Source: Paralichthys olivaceus (lineage: Eukaryota > Chordata > Actinopteri > Pleuronectiformes > Paralichthyidae). Taken from it: a stretch of 64,000 nucleotides of DNA. This document shows, piece by piece, positions 23,901-34,475 of the stretch; the stretch's first letter is position 1, and the number at the start of each line of letters is the position of its first letter. The notes below the pieces were generated by a model, which worked only from the letters and a program-made list of their open reading frames with translations, was not told the DNA's origin and ran no database searches. The stretch is taken from contig NC_091109.1 of NCBI RefSeq assembly GCF_024713975.1, forward strand, positions 18,941,760 to 19,005,759, written 5' to 3'. A program made the translations under genes and the position numbers.

Positions 23901-26900
23901 GAAAAAAGAAACTAAAAGGAAAGGGATAGAAACAAAGAAAGAAAGCGTAAAAGAGAGGTAGAGAAAGAAAAAAGAAACTAAAAGGAAAGGTAGAGAAAGA
24001 AATAAATGGAGAGAAAGAAAGACAGAATGAAAAAAGAAAGGCAGAGAAAGAAAGAAACTAAAATGAAAGGGATAGAAACAAAGACAGACAGCAAGAAAGA
24101 CAGATTGAAAAAATTAAGGTAGAGAAAGAAAGAGTGAGAAAGATAGAAAGAAGCTAAAAAGAATGGAAAGAGAGAGAAGAAAAAGAGTGTGAGAGACAGA
24201 ATGAAAAATGACAGACAAAGAAAGAAAGACAGTACGGTCAAAGGGGGAGAAACAAAGAAAGACAGCGAGAAAGACAGACTGAAAAAAGAAAGAGTGAGAA
24301 AGACAGAATAACAAAAGAGAGTGAGAATGAAAAAGGAAGAGAGAGAAGAGAGGGAGATAAAGAGGGAAAGAGAGAAACTAACTCACTCGCAGAGTCCAGC
24401 TTGTCCTGGCTGTGTCTTGATGCCACACGGTGAATCGCTCTGTTGAGCTCCTTCATCTTTCTGCTCCATCACTCCACAAGTTTCTGGTTCAGAGACGAGA
24501 AAACTTTCAAACACGAATTTGTCCTGAACAAATCAAACACGTGTTTATTTTACTCATATTAAAAAACGTATTTCTGTGTTGTACTTAAACACAAGTCTCA
24601 GAGAACAACGAGACCGGATCAGAAAACTGACTCCAGATAAGACGGGTAGATGCTTTACCAGTTTGAGTTCCATTAGAGGGATCCGTGTTGAACTCCACAC
24701 CGCTCCTCTGGAAGTGGAAAAACAATCTATTATTCTAGAAATGTAGAATTTCATTTTCAGGGAGGAGAGAGTTACCAGCACGAGCTGATGTCGGAAGGAA
24801 ATTTAAAAACATTTTTAAGTTAGTTTACTCTTATGTCATCAAGTAAAACCTGAAATGTTCTAGAAATGAAATGCATAAAACTGTTTAACCAGAGTTTCAT
24901 CAGGGTTCATAGACTTGAGACTGATAAGAAAAGCTTTTTGAACGAGTGTCTATGGGAGATTTTCTGTCTTTCATTAAAACATTTGTAAATTAGAGCATCA
25001 GAGACGACCCCAACCATGAACAGCATGGTTACCTGCAGCAGGGCCTGGAGTCTCGGTGGTTCCCAGTCTCTAAGATAGAAGAGACAGTCTCGAGGGTGAT
25101 GTGCATGTAGACCAGAGTAACCGCACTGAGGCGTCTTACATCCCGTCTGCAGGAGACACAAAATAAATTCTGATGAGCTCCAGAACTTAAAAAGTCTGCA
25201 TCCTGTCCTGAAAAATGTTTTCTTGTGTTTGTACTTAAAACTGTACTAATGTAAATAACGAGAAGAGGTGTGAGGATTTGTCCAGAAGGACAACTGAAAC
25301 AAACAATGGTTTCCTGTTGCTGTTGCTGTTTTGATCATTCAGAGGCTCAAACTGTGGAACTGTGACGATGTGCATCCACCTCACCTTGTGGTACGGGTTG
25401 TTGCAGCCGCTGCAGAACTGGTACCTGCACTGGGAGCAGCTGAAGTGCATGCAGCCGCCTTTCGTCAGGTCGTACTGGAACCTACAGTGAGGACAGGCTG
25501 CAAGAGAAGACAAACAATTGTGTTCGTTCTGTTAATGAAATACTAAAAGCTACATGTGGCAGGAGAGGTGAATCAGAAAGCTCAGGTCAGCAGGTGCTGA
25601 TAAACATCTGCAAAGTATGAACGTCATTTTTAACTCCCTCATCTCTGTATCGGGATCAGCCTGTAAAAATCAGTCCGGCTCTAATTTAAGGAAAAACACT
25701 GGAGGACGATAAATGAGTAAATCAACCCAGTAACAGTGAACGTTTTTTAATTAAAGCTCGAGTCAGGAGGTAAAAACACTGAAATGAAACTTGTGGTTTA
25801 AGGTAAAGTTTTCGTAGCGACTCACTGATGCCGTTGTCTCTCAAATAGCCGGCCAGGCCCTGCCTCTGGTACTCCGGATCGTTCTCCCTCTTCCACTGCT
25901 GGAACTGCTCACATGACAGATTCTGGTGCTGAGACTCCCACTGACACCAGAGAGAAAGTTTATGAGAGGGAAAGTCTCAAAGCTCCGTGTCAGAGGAACT
26001 TTTCATAACTTTTAATCAAATAAAAGTTGCTACATGTGATGAAAAATTATTTAAAAAAACAGAACTAATACTCACAGGTTTCTTGCACTTGGTACAAAAA
26101 CTTTTCCGACATGACGGACAGGTGACTTTCAGCTGGTCTCCATCATTGATAAACCCAGAGATGCACTGACGACATTAGAAGGAGAGGAAATGGTGACTGT
26201 TTTACATTCATTTCAGTTATTCGCACACATTCACGTGTCATTTTTAGTCTCCCATTCCAGAATTCTGGTACGAAAGCAGTTGAATAATTGTATTTTCATT
26301 TGTTTTTTTTATTATTACAAGACATATACACAAACAATATTTGTTTGACTTTCTGATGAGACTATCTATAAGGATGTTAATCACTTTTAAAATAAAAAAT
26401 CGTTAGTTTCACTCACGTGACAGCACCAGAGGAACTTTGGATCTTTCATGAGAGCGTGCTCGGTCAACTTTTTATGAAACAGCTCATACACATCACACTC
26501 CAGACAATCCCGCAGCTGCAGGGACAAAATGTTACTCAAACAATTCAAAGTATTATTATGAATCTATTCTGTATATCTTTCTTTATCTTGCAGTACTGTT
26601 TATGTCCCTCATTATTATTATTTCATGTAATTCTGTTTCTCTTACTTTGTTAGCTTAGGAGAGGTATTTGCAAAAGCTATGACCTTCCTCCCTCTCCTGC
26701 AAATTCTACAAGCTAGTTGCTTTTGATCCATGTATATCTGAGTATATGTAAAAGTCTGTTTATAAGTTGACAAGAACAGGAAATTCAACTGAAAGAAAAG
26801 TGAATAAAAACCTCAGGGAGACAAACGTGACATTAACATATCTATGTATCCAGGTTGTTTCAGTGCTGCTGTTACACTGAATTCACTATTATTTCACTTG

Positions 26901-28865
26901 AAAACAAGGTAAAACATAATGTGAAAAAATAGCTGCTGTGTTTCAAAATTAATCAAATATAGTAAATAGAATAGGAGAATCAGAATAATGATGCTCCTCT
27001 TCCTCAGCTCACCTGTATGTCCAGAGTGGAGAAGTAGCTGTCCAGTTGTTCGGGGTCATTGATGTCCGGCTCGCCACAGACGGGACACACCATGTCTCTG
27101 ATGTGTTTATCTCTCACAGCAACGGTGAAGTGCAGACCGAAACACTCATGACACACCGAGCACTGACAGGAAGTCAGAGACTGCATCTGGAAAAGAAAAA
27201 CAGACGTGGAGGAAATGATAAACGCCTCTGCAGATGAGAGCAAATCTTCAGAAGTCTGAGTTAAAAGAATCAACTGAATATCTTACAAAATTAAATGGGG
27301 GCAAGACAAATTTGAATTACTTGGTTTCTGCATAAACCTAAATAAAAAAGCGACCTTGTCATCATTCAAGTCTTAAATATAAACACAATGTGCTTCAGCT
27401 AATGACAAAGAAATGATGATATTTTGTGCAGTGCTGGTGGAAAAATCCCTGGATTTGGCATCAACATCCTGAAGCATAAGTTTCCAGATTCGTCCGAACA
27501 TCCCGTCACTGACTCACCTTGCTCCGAGGGAAGATGCACAGACAGCACGGACACTCATTGTTGAGGAGACGCCTGATGAAATCTTTGTCATGTGACTCCT
27601 TCACAGCTTGAACTACATCCTCCAGGGAGTACGTGACATCTGGCTCTTGAAGCAAAGCGAGCACAAGCTCACAGCGCCCCCAGCTGGGCAGGTCGTACAA
27701 CGCTAGCAGACGCCTGCACATCCTCTGAGGGGAGGATGACAAGGGGTTAAAGAATAAAGAAGGTGGATTAAACACCACACCCAGGATATTTCAGTACACA
27801 AAACATTTTCACGTCAGCACATGTACAAGATGTACAAATTTAAAACCGCTGGCATCTGTAGATTACGCAACCTGTTTGTCCGGGTTTTTGGGATCAATCG
27901 GTGGCTCGAGCTGGGTGGTCCAGATACGCTGGTGGAAAGGCTCCAGTAGGGGGCGCTGAAGCAGAGACAAGGCCCCTTTGACCTCACCTCCACTCAGCCG
28001 CAGGGCCTCCTCACACTGGGCCACATCCCGGAAACCCAGAGAGTGGAGCTCCTTCATCTGGACACAAGGACACAAGGAGGAAACGCTCAGGCAGGTGTTT
28101 ACAGACGTGATACATCTTTCTTCAACAGAACATGTCCTGATAAAAACCAGGAAGTGTCTTATACCATGGATAGACGTTGTAACCCTTTTAAAACCCACTG
28201 GTCTTGATCAGGAAGTCACTCACTAAATCGCAACTTTCTCCATGTTCACACTCACCAGAGTTACAGAGAACAGACGCTCAGGCAGTGAAGGAGGAACGTT
28301 TCTCCTCATTCACACCCGCAGAACAATTACACTCACGTTAATCAAGCTGCTGGTTAAAGGTTAAAAAAAGTTGCATTACCTGGGAGTGTCTGGTTGACAG
28401 ATTCATTTTCCTACCTTGGCCTGTCGGTCTCTCAGCAGCTGCGTCACGGCCCTGTCTGTGTCTCCTCCTGCTGCCAACCACGCCAGCTTAGCCTCGGCTC
28501 TGGACAGCTTCACATCTTCAACTGTGGCGTTGGGTTCGCTCTCTACCATCTCCTGTCCGTCTCTCTCCACCACGGCGTGTATCCCAGAATCCCCTGTCTT
28601 GTAGTTCAGCTGGACAGATGCCGCCATAGCGCAGATTTCATCCAGCAGGTGAGGCAGCTCTGACGTCAGCCAATCACAGGGGTTGACGTTGCTGCCGCGG
28701 CACACACACAGGGCTGCGTACACCTCCTCTGGGCTGACACCTTGTTTTTCTGCTTCCTAGGATGGAGAAAGAGGATAAATCGTTGAGTATGTCTACATTT
28801 CAAGATGTCATCGGGTTTCATGTAATTTGATTGATTAGACGATATCATTTTTTCTTAACTTCTTA

Positions 28866-28910
<45 letters not shown>

Positions 28911-31900
28911 CGATGAAGACTCACCCTGATCTGGTGGATGAGGCTGAGTCCGTCCTCCCTCATCATCTTTTGGCTCTTCAGCTCCAGGTTCACTCGGGGC
29001 TTCGCAGTAGGCTTCACACCTGCCTGAGTTTGATCCTTAGCCATGGACAAAGTCTGCTGAAGAGACTGAGGCACCGAGTCGCCAGGGGAGTCTTTACATG
29101 ACAGGCTGCACATCTCACACACCGCAGTCGGCTTGGTGTTCACATAGGTGCAGAACTGACAAGTCCACTGTGAAGGAGACAGAAAATATTATATTTACCA
29201 GATTTTTAAGAGTTGCTCATCATTCAAACTGTTTTTTTGCAGCATGAGATTAGCTCAGCCATTTAACTGCTCACACAGTATTAACTACCTGAGCAGGTAG
29301 TCGAGTTACAGTGAGACAAACCTTTGTTTTAATATCAGACTGAGATGCAGAGCTGGACGGGACTGGTGCGACAGGCGGGCGAGTGGCCAGACGAGGGCGC
29401 TCACACACCTCACACAAGATGCTGCTGCCTTGATTCACAACAGTGCAGCTCTTACACTGCCACTCTGAGGGAACAGACACACACAAGTACACACAACATT
29501 CTTACTGCTCCGCTGCATAATCCCATTATTTATCCGCCTGCCTTCATTCTTATTTTATTGTGTTGTCAGCTTAAGTGTTTTCATCTTTTCCCTCTTTAAA
29601 AGCACAGTGTGTAACTTGAGTTAATGACGTGCAGCATGAGTTAAGTTTATTGTTGTTTCGTCTTACTTGTGTTTGGTGAGGTAGGAACTGACGTGGGGCT
29701 TTCTTGAGCGGTGGATGCAGCCGTGGAGAGTCGAGGCCGTTCGCAGGTTGAGCAGAGAACAGCTCGCATCTCGTTCACTGTGGTGCAATGTGAACACTCC
29801 CAAGGCGACAGAGACGGACTGAAAGAAGACAGAAAAAGACTCACAGACAAATTTTGGCAAAAAGTGAACGCAGAATAGATTTTCAAGACCAGACATACTA
29901 GTCAGAGGTTTCTCCTGGTACTAGATTGTTTAGTGTGCAACTCTGTGTCGATAGTCAGTCGAGAACCAGGTGAACCAGGTGAACAAGGCAGTAAAAAAGG
30001 CTTTGAATATCCTCACCTGGCTGTTTTGGCTGCTGCGACGACAGATCTGTTGTGTCCTTGGCGGTCGGGGTGAGAGTGAAACAGTCGGTCACAGTTCAGA
30101 CACAATCTCTGGACACAGGTGGAGCACTGAGACTGGACAGTGGAAACACCACAGATGCCGCAGGTCTCTGTGGGTACAAAAAAACCACACATGACAAACA
30201 AGTTCAAAAACCAGACGGCAAAACAAAAAAAACAACTCTACTTCTGTTTTAAGGCCCGTTGTGATGTGGCATACCCAGTTTGCTTTTCTGTATTTTGTCT
30301 CTCTTGTGACTGGCTCTGGAAGGGTGGCGATGAAAGAGCCCATCACATGCGTCGCAGAAAGCCCGATTGTCACATGAGGAGCAAACCAGTGACGGAGGGC
30401 TACCACACAAATTACAAGCTGCGAGAGAGCCTGGACACACGAGCAACAAAGGATGGAAACGATACAATACTCAATGTTACTGGTACAAATGAAGGAGCAC
30501 ATGAATAAAAACAATGAAAAAACAGAAGTAGACTTTAGACTCTATGCTCAACATTATATATGTATATAAAGAAATAACAAGTATGTAAAAGAATAAATGA
30601 CCATCTAAGCCACATTTTGATTGGGTTTCACTTTTCGTTTCTGTGGTATGGCAGCAGCTCACCTGCTGACGGTTTCAGGGGCTGTCCCACGGGGCCCTGA
30701 GCAGGTTTGGGCGAAGGAGAGAGGACCTGTGGATTGTCTCCAGGCTGCTCCTCCGCAGGCGGAATAACCACTGGGTCACTCACCGCCACGACCTAAAGAA
30801 ACAGCATCACAGTAAAAACGTTTTTCACGTTAAATATGTAAGACTTTGGAAGAAAAACTTAAATTGTTTTTTTTTTAAATTTAAATAAAAAATAATGACA
30901 TTTATAGAAGATGTGGACGTAGATGTGGGGTAAATAAACATTTAGTAATAAAAACACAAATGTTTGTACAGACCTGCTGCTCGAGAAATGGGAAGATATC
31001 TTTGAAGAGTTCTAGGTGAGGATGGGTGCCCTGAACAAACAAATGGAATATGGTGAATCACTTAGAGAAAAACCTTCGATGTTTACAGCAGGGATGATTG
31101 ACAACGTACAGACACAAACCTTAATGATCATGTCCACCTCGGTGCGTAAGGTCATGACCTCCAGCGTCACTGCGGCAACTTTTTCAGAGTCCGGCTCGCT
31201 GACCTCATCCGGAAAACTGAGGCCATCGATTTGCTGATTGGTGTAACCGTAGAGAAAGAGGACTCTGCGGCCTCCCTGTGAAAGGAAAGCTTTGTTCAAG
31301 CAGCTGGTTGACCCATAATCACACCACTGACTTTATAACTTTGGCACAAAATTAAGACTCATTAGCAAAAACAAACCCTCAAACTTCAACCAAAGTCTGA
31401 TTCAAAACTAATTTAAAAACAAAATGACGCTGAAAGTTTCCTGTAAATTCAGGAAGATTTGCGCTGGATGAAATGTTGAAGTCAGAACTATTCAACATCT
31501 TCTCACCTTGATGGCGTCCACTGTGGCTCTGAAGACGGGGTTGTTGTGCTTGACGCTCCTCCAGTATCTGGGCCTGGCGGGGAAGGTCAGGTTACAGCCG
31601 TACTTCTCCAGAATACCCAAGGCCTTGACCAGTCGAGTCAAAGACTCCAGAACCTGTTGTGCAGATGAAGTTGCTGGGTCGGTAAAGTCCTTCGGGTGAC
31701 AACACTTAAAGAAAGGTCGAGGGTCAAACTATATCTAAACAAACATGTCCAAGTCTGAATTACTTACAATCCTAAACATCACATTAACGCTGGCAGAACA
31801 CTAGTTTATGTAAAATAAATCACGGCACATACAATGATTTTGTGTTGTACTTTTACATTTATCTGAGTAATTTTCATTCTAACAAGAGCTTTTGTTTCAT

Positions 31901-32246
31901 TACATTAAGTTGTTATAAGTCTGACAAGTACAGTACAGACAAGTAAAGACTTTCTGCCCTTTCAATTTTTAGAAACATGTAAGATTTCCTGACTTCTCTC
32001 CTGGCAGGTTAAACTGATCTGAAACAGAAATAGAAACGTGACCTCCTGTTTGCTGCGGCTGGCCGTGTTCTCCCTCAGCATGGCCTCGGCTGTGAGGTGG
32101 CGGTACTTCTCTGACAGAGGCAGAGCGATGCCCGCCATCGTCTGGACGTCAGCCTTCACATCCTGGGCTACTCCTGAGGAGGAGAGGACGGACTGGGCTC
32201 TCCTCCTGACCTCGTCCATCTGTACGGACAGAGAGCCGCTGCTCAT
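8609..32246 (-). CDS. rnf31: E3 ubiquitin ligase RNF31/HOIP, catalytic subunit of LUBAC, 22 coding exons
   Basis: HOIP, with HOIL-1 and SHARPIN, makes Met1-linked ubiquitin chains in cytosolic NF-kB and cell-death signalling. Coding exons: 32246-32043, 31704-31507, 31275-31120, 31030-30974, 30792-30663, 30418-30275, 30167-30017, 29818-29667, 29464-29322, 29167-28925, 28756-28415, 28057-27872, 27724-27518, 27186-27013, 26515-26417, 26165-26076, 25940-25826, 25497-25385, 25146-25033, 24707-24659, 24483-24387 and 8855-8609. They total 3411 nt, 1136 aa (human 1072). Domains: PUB (about 60-185), two B-box-like zinc fingers (about 249-335), three NZF fingers (WECSHC, WQCKSC, WTCQFC; about 352-470), UBA (about 580-700), then RING1 (about 757-803), IBR and RING2. 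RING2 has GGCMHF, whose cysteine (about residue 946) corresponds to the human catalytic Cys885. The LDD ends in [10 protein letters not shown] followed by the ubiquitin-positioning tail. The last intron, 8856-24386, holds the giant repeat array. Confidence 0.95.
8881..8952. repeat. (GA)n microsatellite, two blocks
   Basis: GA runs at 8881-8918 and 8931-8952 are separated by a short copy of the flanking GGAATAAATGAT sequence. They lie inside the last rnf31 intron, about 25 bp upstream of the final-exon acceptor in the transcribed direction. Confidence 0.9.
9035..9895. repeat. CTTT-rich degenerate repeat, left arm of a long inverted repeat
   Basis: Almost pure pyrimidine on the plus strand: interrupted CTTT/CTGT repeats with recurring non-simple motifs such as TTTCTGGACCTTTC and TTTCTTTTTAGTTTCTT. 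The same motifs occur reverse-complemented at 23255-24370. It lies in the last rnf31 intron. Open frames here (Leu/Phe/Ser-rich) are low-complexity artefacts. Confidence 0.85.
9896..11659. repeat. T-rich degenerate tandem repeat zone
   Basis: Units are built from oligo-T, TTCTGTTTTCC and TTTTTCAGACAA, with recurring blocks such as CCAGACTCATTTTG, ACTGTTAATC and GTAATCAGACACATT. The longer block around 10430-10600 recurs at about 11460-11610, about 1.02 kb away. It directly abuts the minisatellite. Open frames rich in Phe, Ser and Val on the plus strand are artefacts of this composition. Confidence 0.8.
11660..22831. repeat. Giant minisatellite: about 290 head-to-tail copies of a 38-39 bp unit
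   Basis: Every unit contains TATGACTTCCAAAATC, then a variable 3-5 nt (TCG, TTG, CCG, CTG, TGG, TCA or AGG class), an A6 or A7 run, and CGACATAGTA. The copy number of about 290 is array length divided by unit length. The base pair before TATG is AC or GG, which divides units into two interspersed types. The six- versus seven-A choice sets the 38 or 39 bp length. Unit order repeats at larger scale. The array fills most of the last rnf31 intron, with sharp edges at about 11660 and 22831. Because 38 is not a multiple of 3, minus-strand frames rotate and give spurious ORFs built on MSFF, DFGSH, ILEV and FWKS. Confidence 0.97.
22832..23254. other. Non-repetitive spacer right of the minisatellite
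   Basis: Unique AT-rich sequence with A-rich and G-rich short runs (a G run near 23184-23194). No exon with acceptable splice sites was seen. It separates the array from the right AAAG arm. Confidence 0.6.
23255..24370. repeat. AAAG-rich degenerate repeat, right arm of a long inverted repeat
   Basis: Almost pure purine on the plus strand, with GAAAGGTCCAGAAA (exact reverse complement of TTTCTGGACCTTTC in the left arm) and AAGAAACTAAAAAGAAA. It lies immediately inside the intron, 17 bp from the donor of the penultimate rnf31 coding exon at 24387. Its repeated GAAA/GAGA units expand over about 1.1 kb. Confidence 0.85.
28868..28908. repeat. (TA)n microsatellite
   Basis: An A run followed by about 20 TA units, in an rnf31 intron just downstream of the exon 29167-28925 donor in the transcribed direction. 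Confidence 0.9.
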
Positions 32247-33211
32247 CGCCGCTGAAATGAGACAAATGTATGATAAGTTCATTTTTAAACGATTTATCAC
32301 AAAAACTGGAATTTGATTGCATCCAAATATTGACGCAGTATACGCCTCTTACTAAACGTAAGTCACTGATAGAGAATAAACAAACAAACGCAACACAAAG
32401 TGGTTAAAATGAACCACAGCAGGAAAATGTGAGTGGGTACCCTGTGATATACATACAATAATAAATGTGAGAGACATTTTGAAGGGTTAAGGAATCACAT
32501 TTTTTCTGGAGTTAAAGTATTTTTAAAAAATGCGGAAAGTTAAAAAGTAAATGGGTGTGTCTCCCAGAAGTATTATCTTCCTCCAACTTCCGAACTCAAC
32601 CTTGGGTCCTGTGTGTGCTTCCCCTGACTTTACTCTATGTCCCGTCATAGAATAGAATACAAGGTTAATAAACAGGCATTTCACTGCATTAACTCAACTT
32701 GTGCTCAGAATACTTTCAATTCTTTTGCAATCGCAATATATCTGTAGTGCTATAAATAACTTTGTGAGACATTGACAGTTTTCTTTTTAATGGCATTAAC
32801 ATTTTAAACCAAAGGCACCAGTCAGGATTGTTTTAAATTCAAATCACCTAAAACCCAGATCACAGTGACAACAGGTAAAGCGAATGAACGAAGCGTGTGT
32901 CGTGGGTGTACCTTTCTCAGTATGCGGCAGAAAAACAAGAGCATTTGATTTTTAATTCATCAGCAGATGATGCTAATCTGGGAAGTCCAGGTTAATAATA
33001 GTTTCACCCAGTGACAGTGAACGTGTGAGAACAGTAAGATAACGTCTAAGAAACTCGGAGCGACGTTAATCATCGGTTCAATCTCAAGAGGGAATCTGTT
33101 GCTCTGGGTTTGTGTCGAGTTGAAGTTCCACTAAAGTGAAATCACAGCTGACAACAACATTTCTCCAGAGTTGAAAGCGAAACTTTGACAAACATCGTTC
33201 GTGCTTCGTAC

Positions 33212-33400
33212 CTGACGTCTTCGGCGTTTCCCCTCGCGGTTTGTTTCCGCCCGAACTACGCGTCGCTGCAGCTCCGCTAGTGACAGAAGGTGAAATAAAA
33301 TGTTTTAAGAAGCTGTTAAAGTCTCATCCTCACTCACTCCGGACTGACTGTAGCTCAGCTGCTAGCTTTAGCTTCAAACCCGGAAGCCCGCTCCACGCTT
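33212..33400 (-). other. rnf31: Probable non-coding first exon of rnf31
   Basis: A TCAG|GTACGAAG donor at 33212/33211 closes a CpG-containing stretch. It would splice to the CATTTCAG acceptor at 32251, five nt before the ATG at 32246-32244. The 5' boundary is not visible; about 33400 is inferred from base composition. Confidence 0.5.
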
Positions 33401-34468
33401 TAGCCTCTCCGCTCCACTTCCTGTTTCAAAAATAAAAGCTCCTAATTAAAAAGCAGTCGTCTCCAAAAATCAAACTTTATTAAAAAAGTTCATCAGAATC
33501 TTAAACAAAGTTTTTTTTTTAACAAACTAAATAAATAGTAAAGAGAAAAGTTGAGTATTTCACAGGTTTGAATCTGGAGGAAGTCTGTGTGGAGGCTGCG
33601 AGTCACTGAGTGGCCACTAGATGTAAACAATTAAAATTATTAATTGGTGTTTAAAACATTATTTCGGTTTTTCTACATTTATGATATTAAACATTTTCAT
33701 GTTTTCCCCGAATGTTTGATACTAAGAAGAGACGACGAAAACTAAATATAAATACAAGTTGTTGTTAAAATGATAACTTCTGTCTTTCTATTCTTTATTT
33801 ATTTTTTTCACACTAATACCAAACAAAGAAACTAATCAAATCAAAACTGAAAATAAACATGTTTTGTGATTTATGTATTTCTACGTTTTTAGGCAAAAAA
33901 CTAAGAAACTAAGAAAAATTAAAAAAAAACAAATGATGAATACAGTTAGTGTAAAAAATATTATTTTCCGTTTCTAAACGTGTCCAAATATAATTTTGTA
34001 TTTTAACATTTAATTGTTTTCATACTAAAAACAAAAACACTAAGAAAAATAAAAACGAATTAGTGTTAAACATATCCTTTATGTATTTCTATATTTGCTT
34101 AAATATATTTGGGGGGATTTTTTTCAATAAAAAATAAGAAACCAAAAATCTAATAAAAAAATTGGTGTTAAAAATATTCTTTATTTATTTCTACATTTTT
34201 TTGTTAAACGTATTTCTGTTTTCCTGTTTGTGTGGATAACTTCTGAAAGTTTTCTCTCGTGCAGCTGAAGTTGGTGAGAGTCAGTTCCGCATGTGACTGA
34301 AGGGGGGAGACAGTGGGAGGCGCAAACTGCTCCACTGGTGTAAAATCGAAAGTAACGTGGAGGAGGAAATACCCGAATCACAAGGTACCGACGGGATTAT
34401 CTCACCTCGTAGATCCACTGTTCACACAGCTCTGCTTCACACTAGTTCGTCTCTTACTTGTTTTGCAG
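33401..34468. promoter_or_regulatory. Divergent promoter region between rnf31 and psme2
   Basis: The two genes start about 0.9-1 kb apart in opposite directions. The middle (33480-34200) is AT-rich with no gene. A probable psme2 non-coding exon ends at 34384 (CACAAG|GTACCG) and splices to the TTTTGCAG acceptor at 34468. Shared control is inferred from spacing, not shown. Confidence 0.5.
34342..34353 (+). promoter_or_regulatory. IRF-type half-site (AANNGAAA) near the psme2 start
   Basis: The sequence AAAATCGAAAGT matches the AANNGAAA core bound by IRF proteins. It lies about 130 bp before the psme2 ATG, within or just before the non-coding first exon. Mammalian PSME2 is interferon-inducible, so the site is plausible, but a single half-site arises easily by chance. 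Confidence 0.3.
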
Positions 34469-34475
34469 CGTCGTC

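Noticed and set aside
23240..24314. Minus-strand Ser/Phe/Leu-rich ORFs and plus-strand Lys/Glu/Arg-rich ORFs
   Set aside because: They come from AAAG/GAGA low-complexity sequence of the right arm, intronic to rnf31.
28835..28924. Tyr-Ile repeat peptide on the minus strand
   Set aside because: It is the translation of a TA microsatellite in an rnf31 intron, beyond the donor at 28925.
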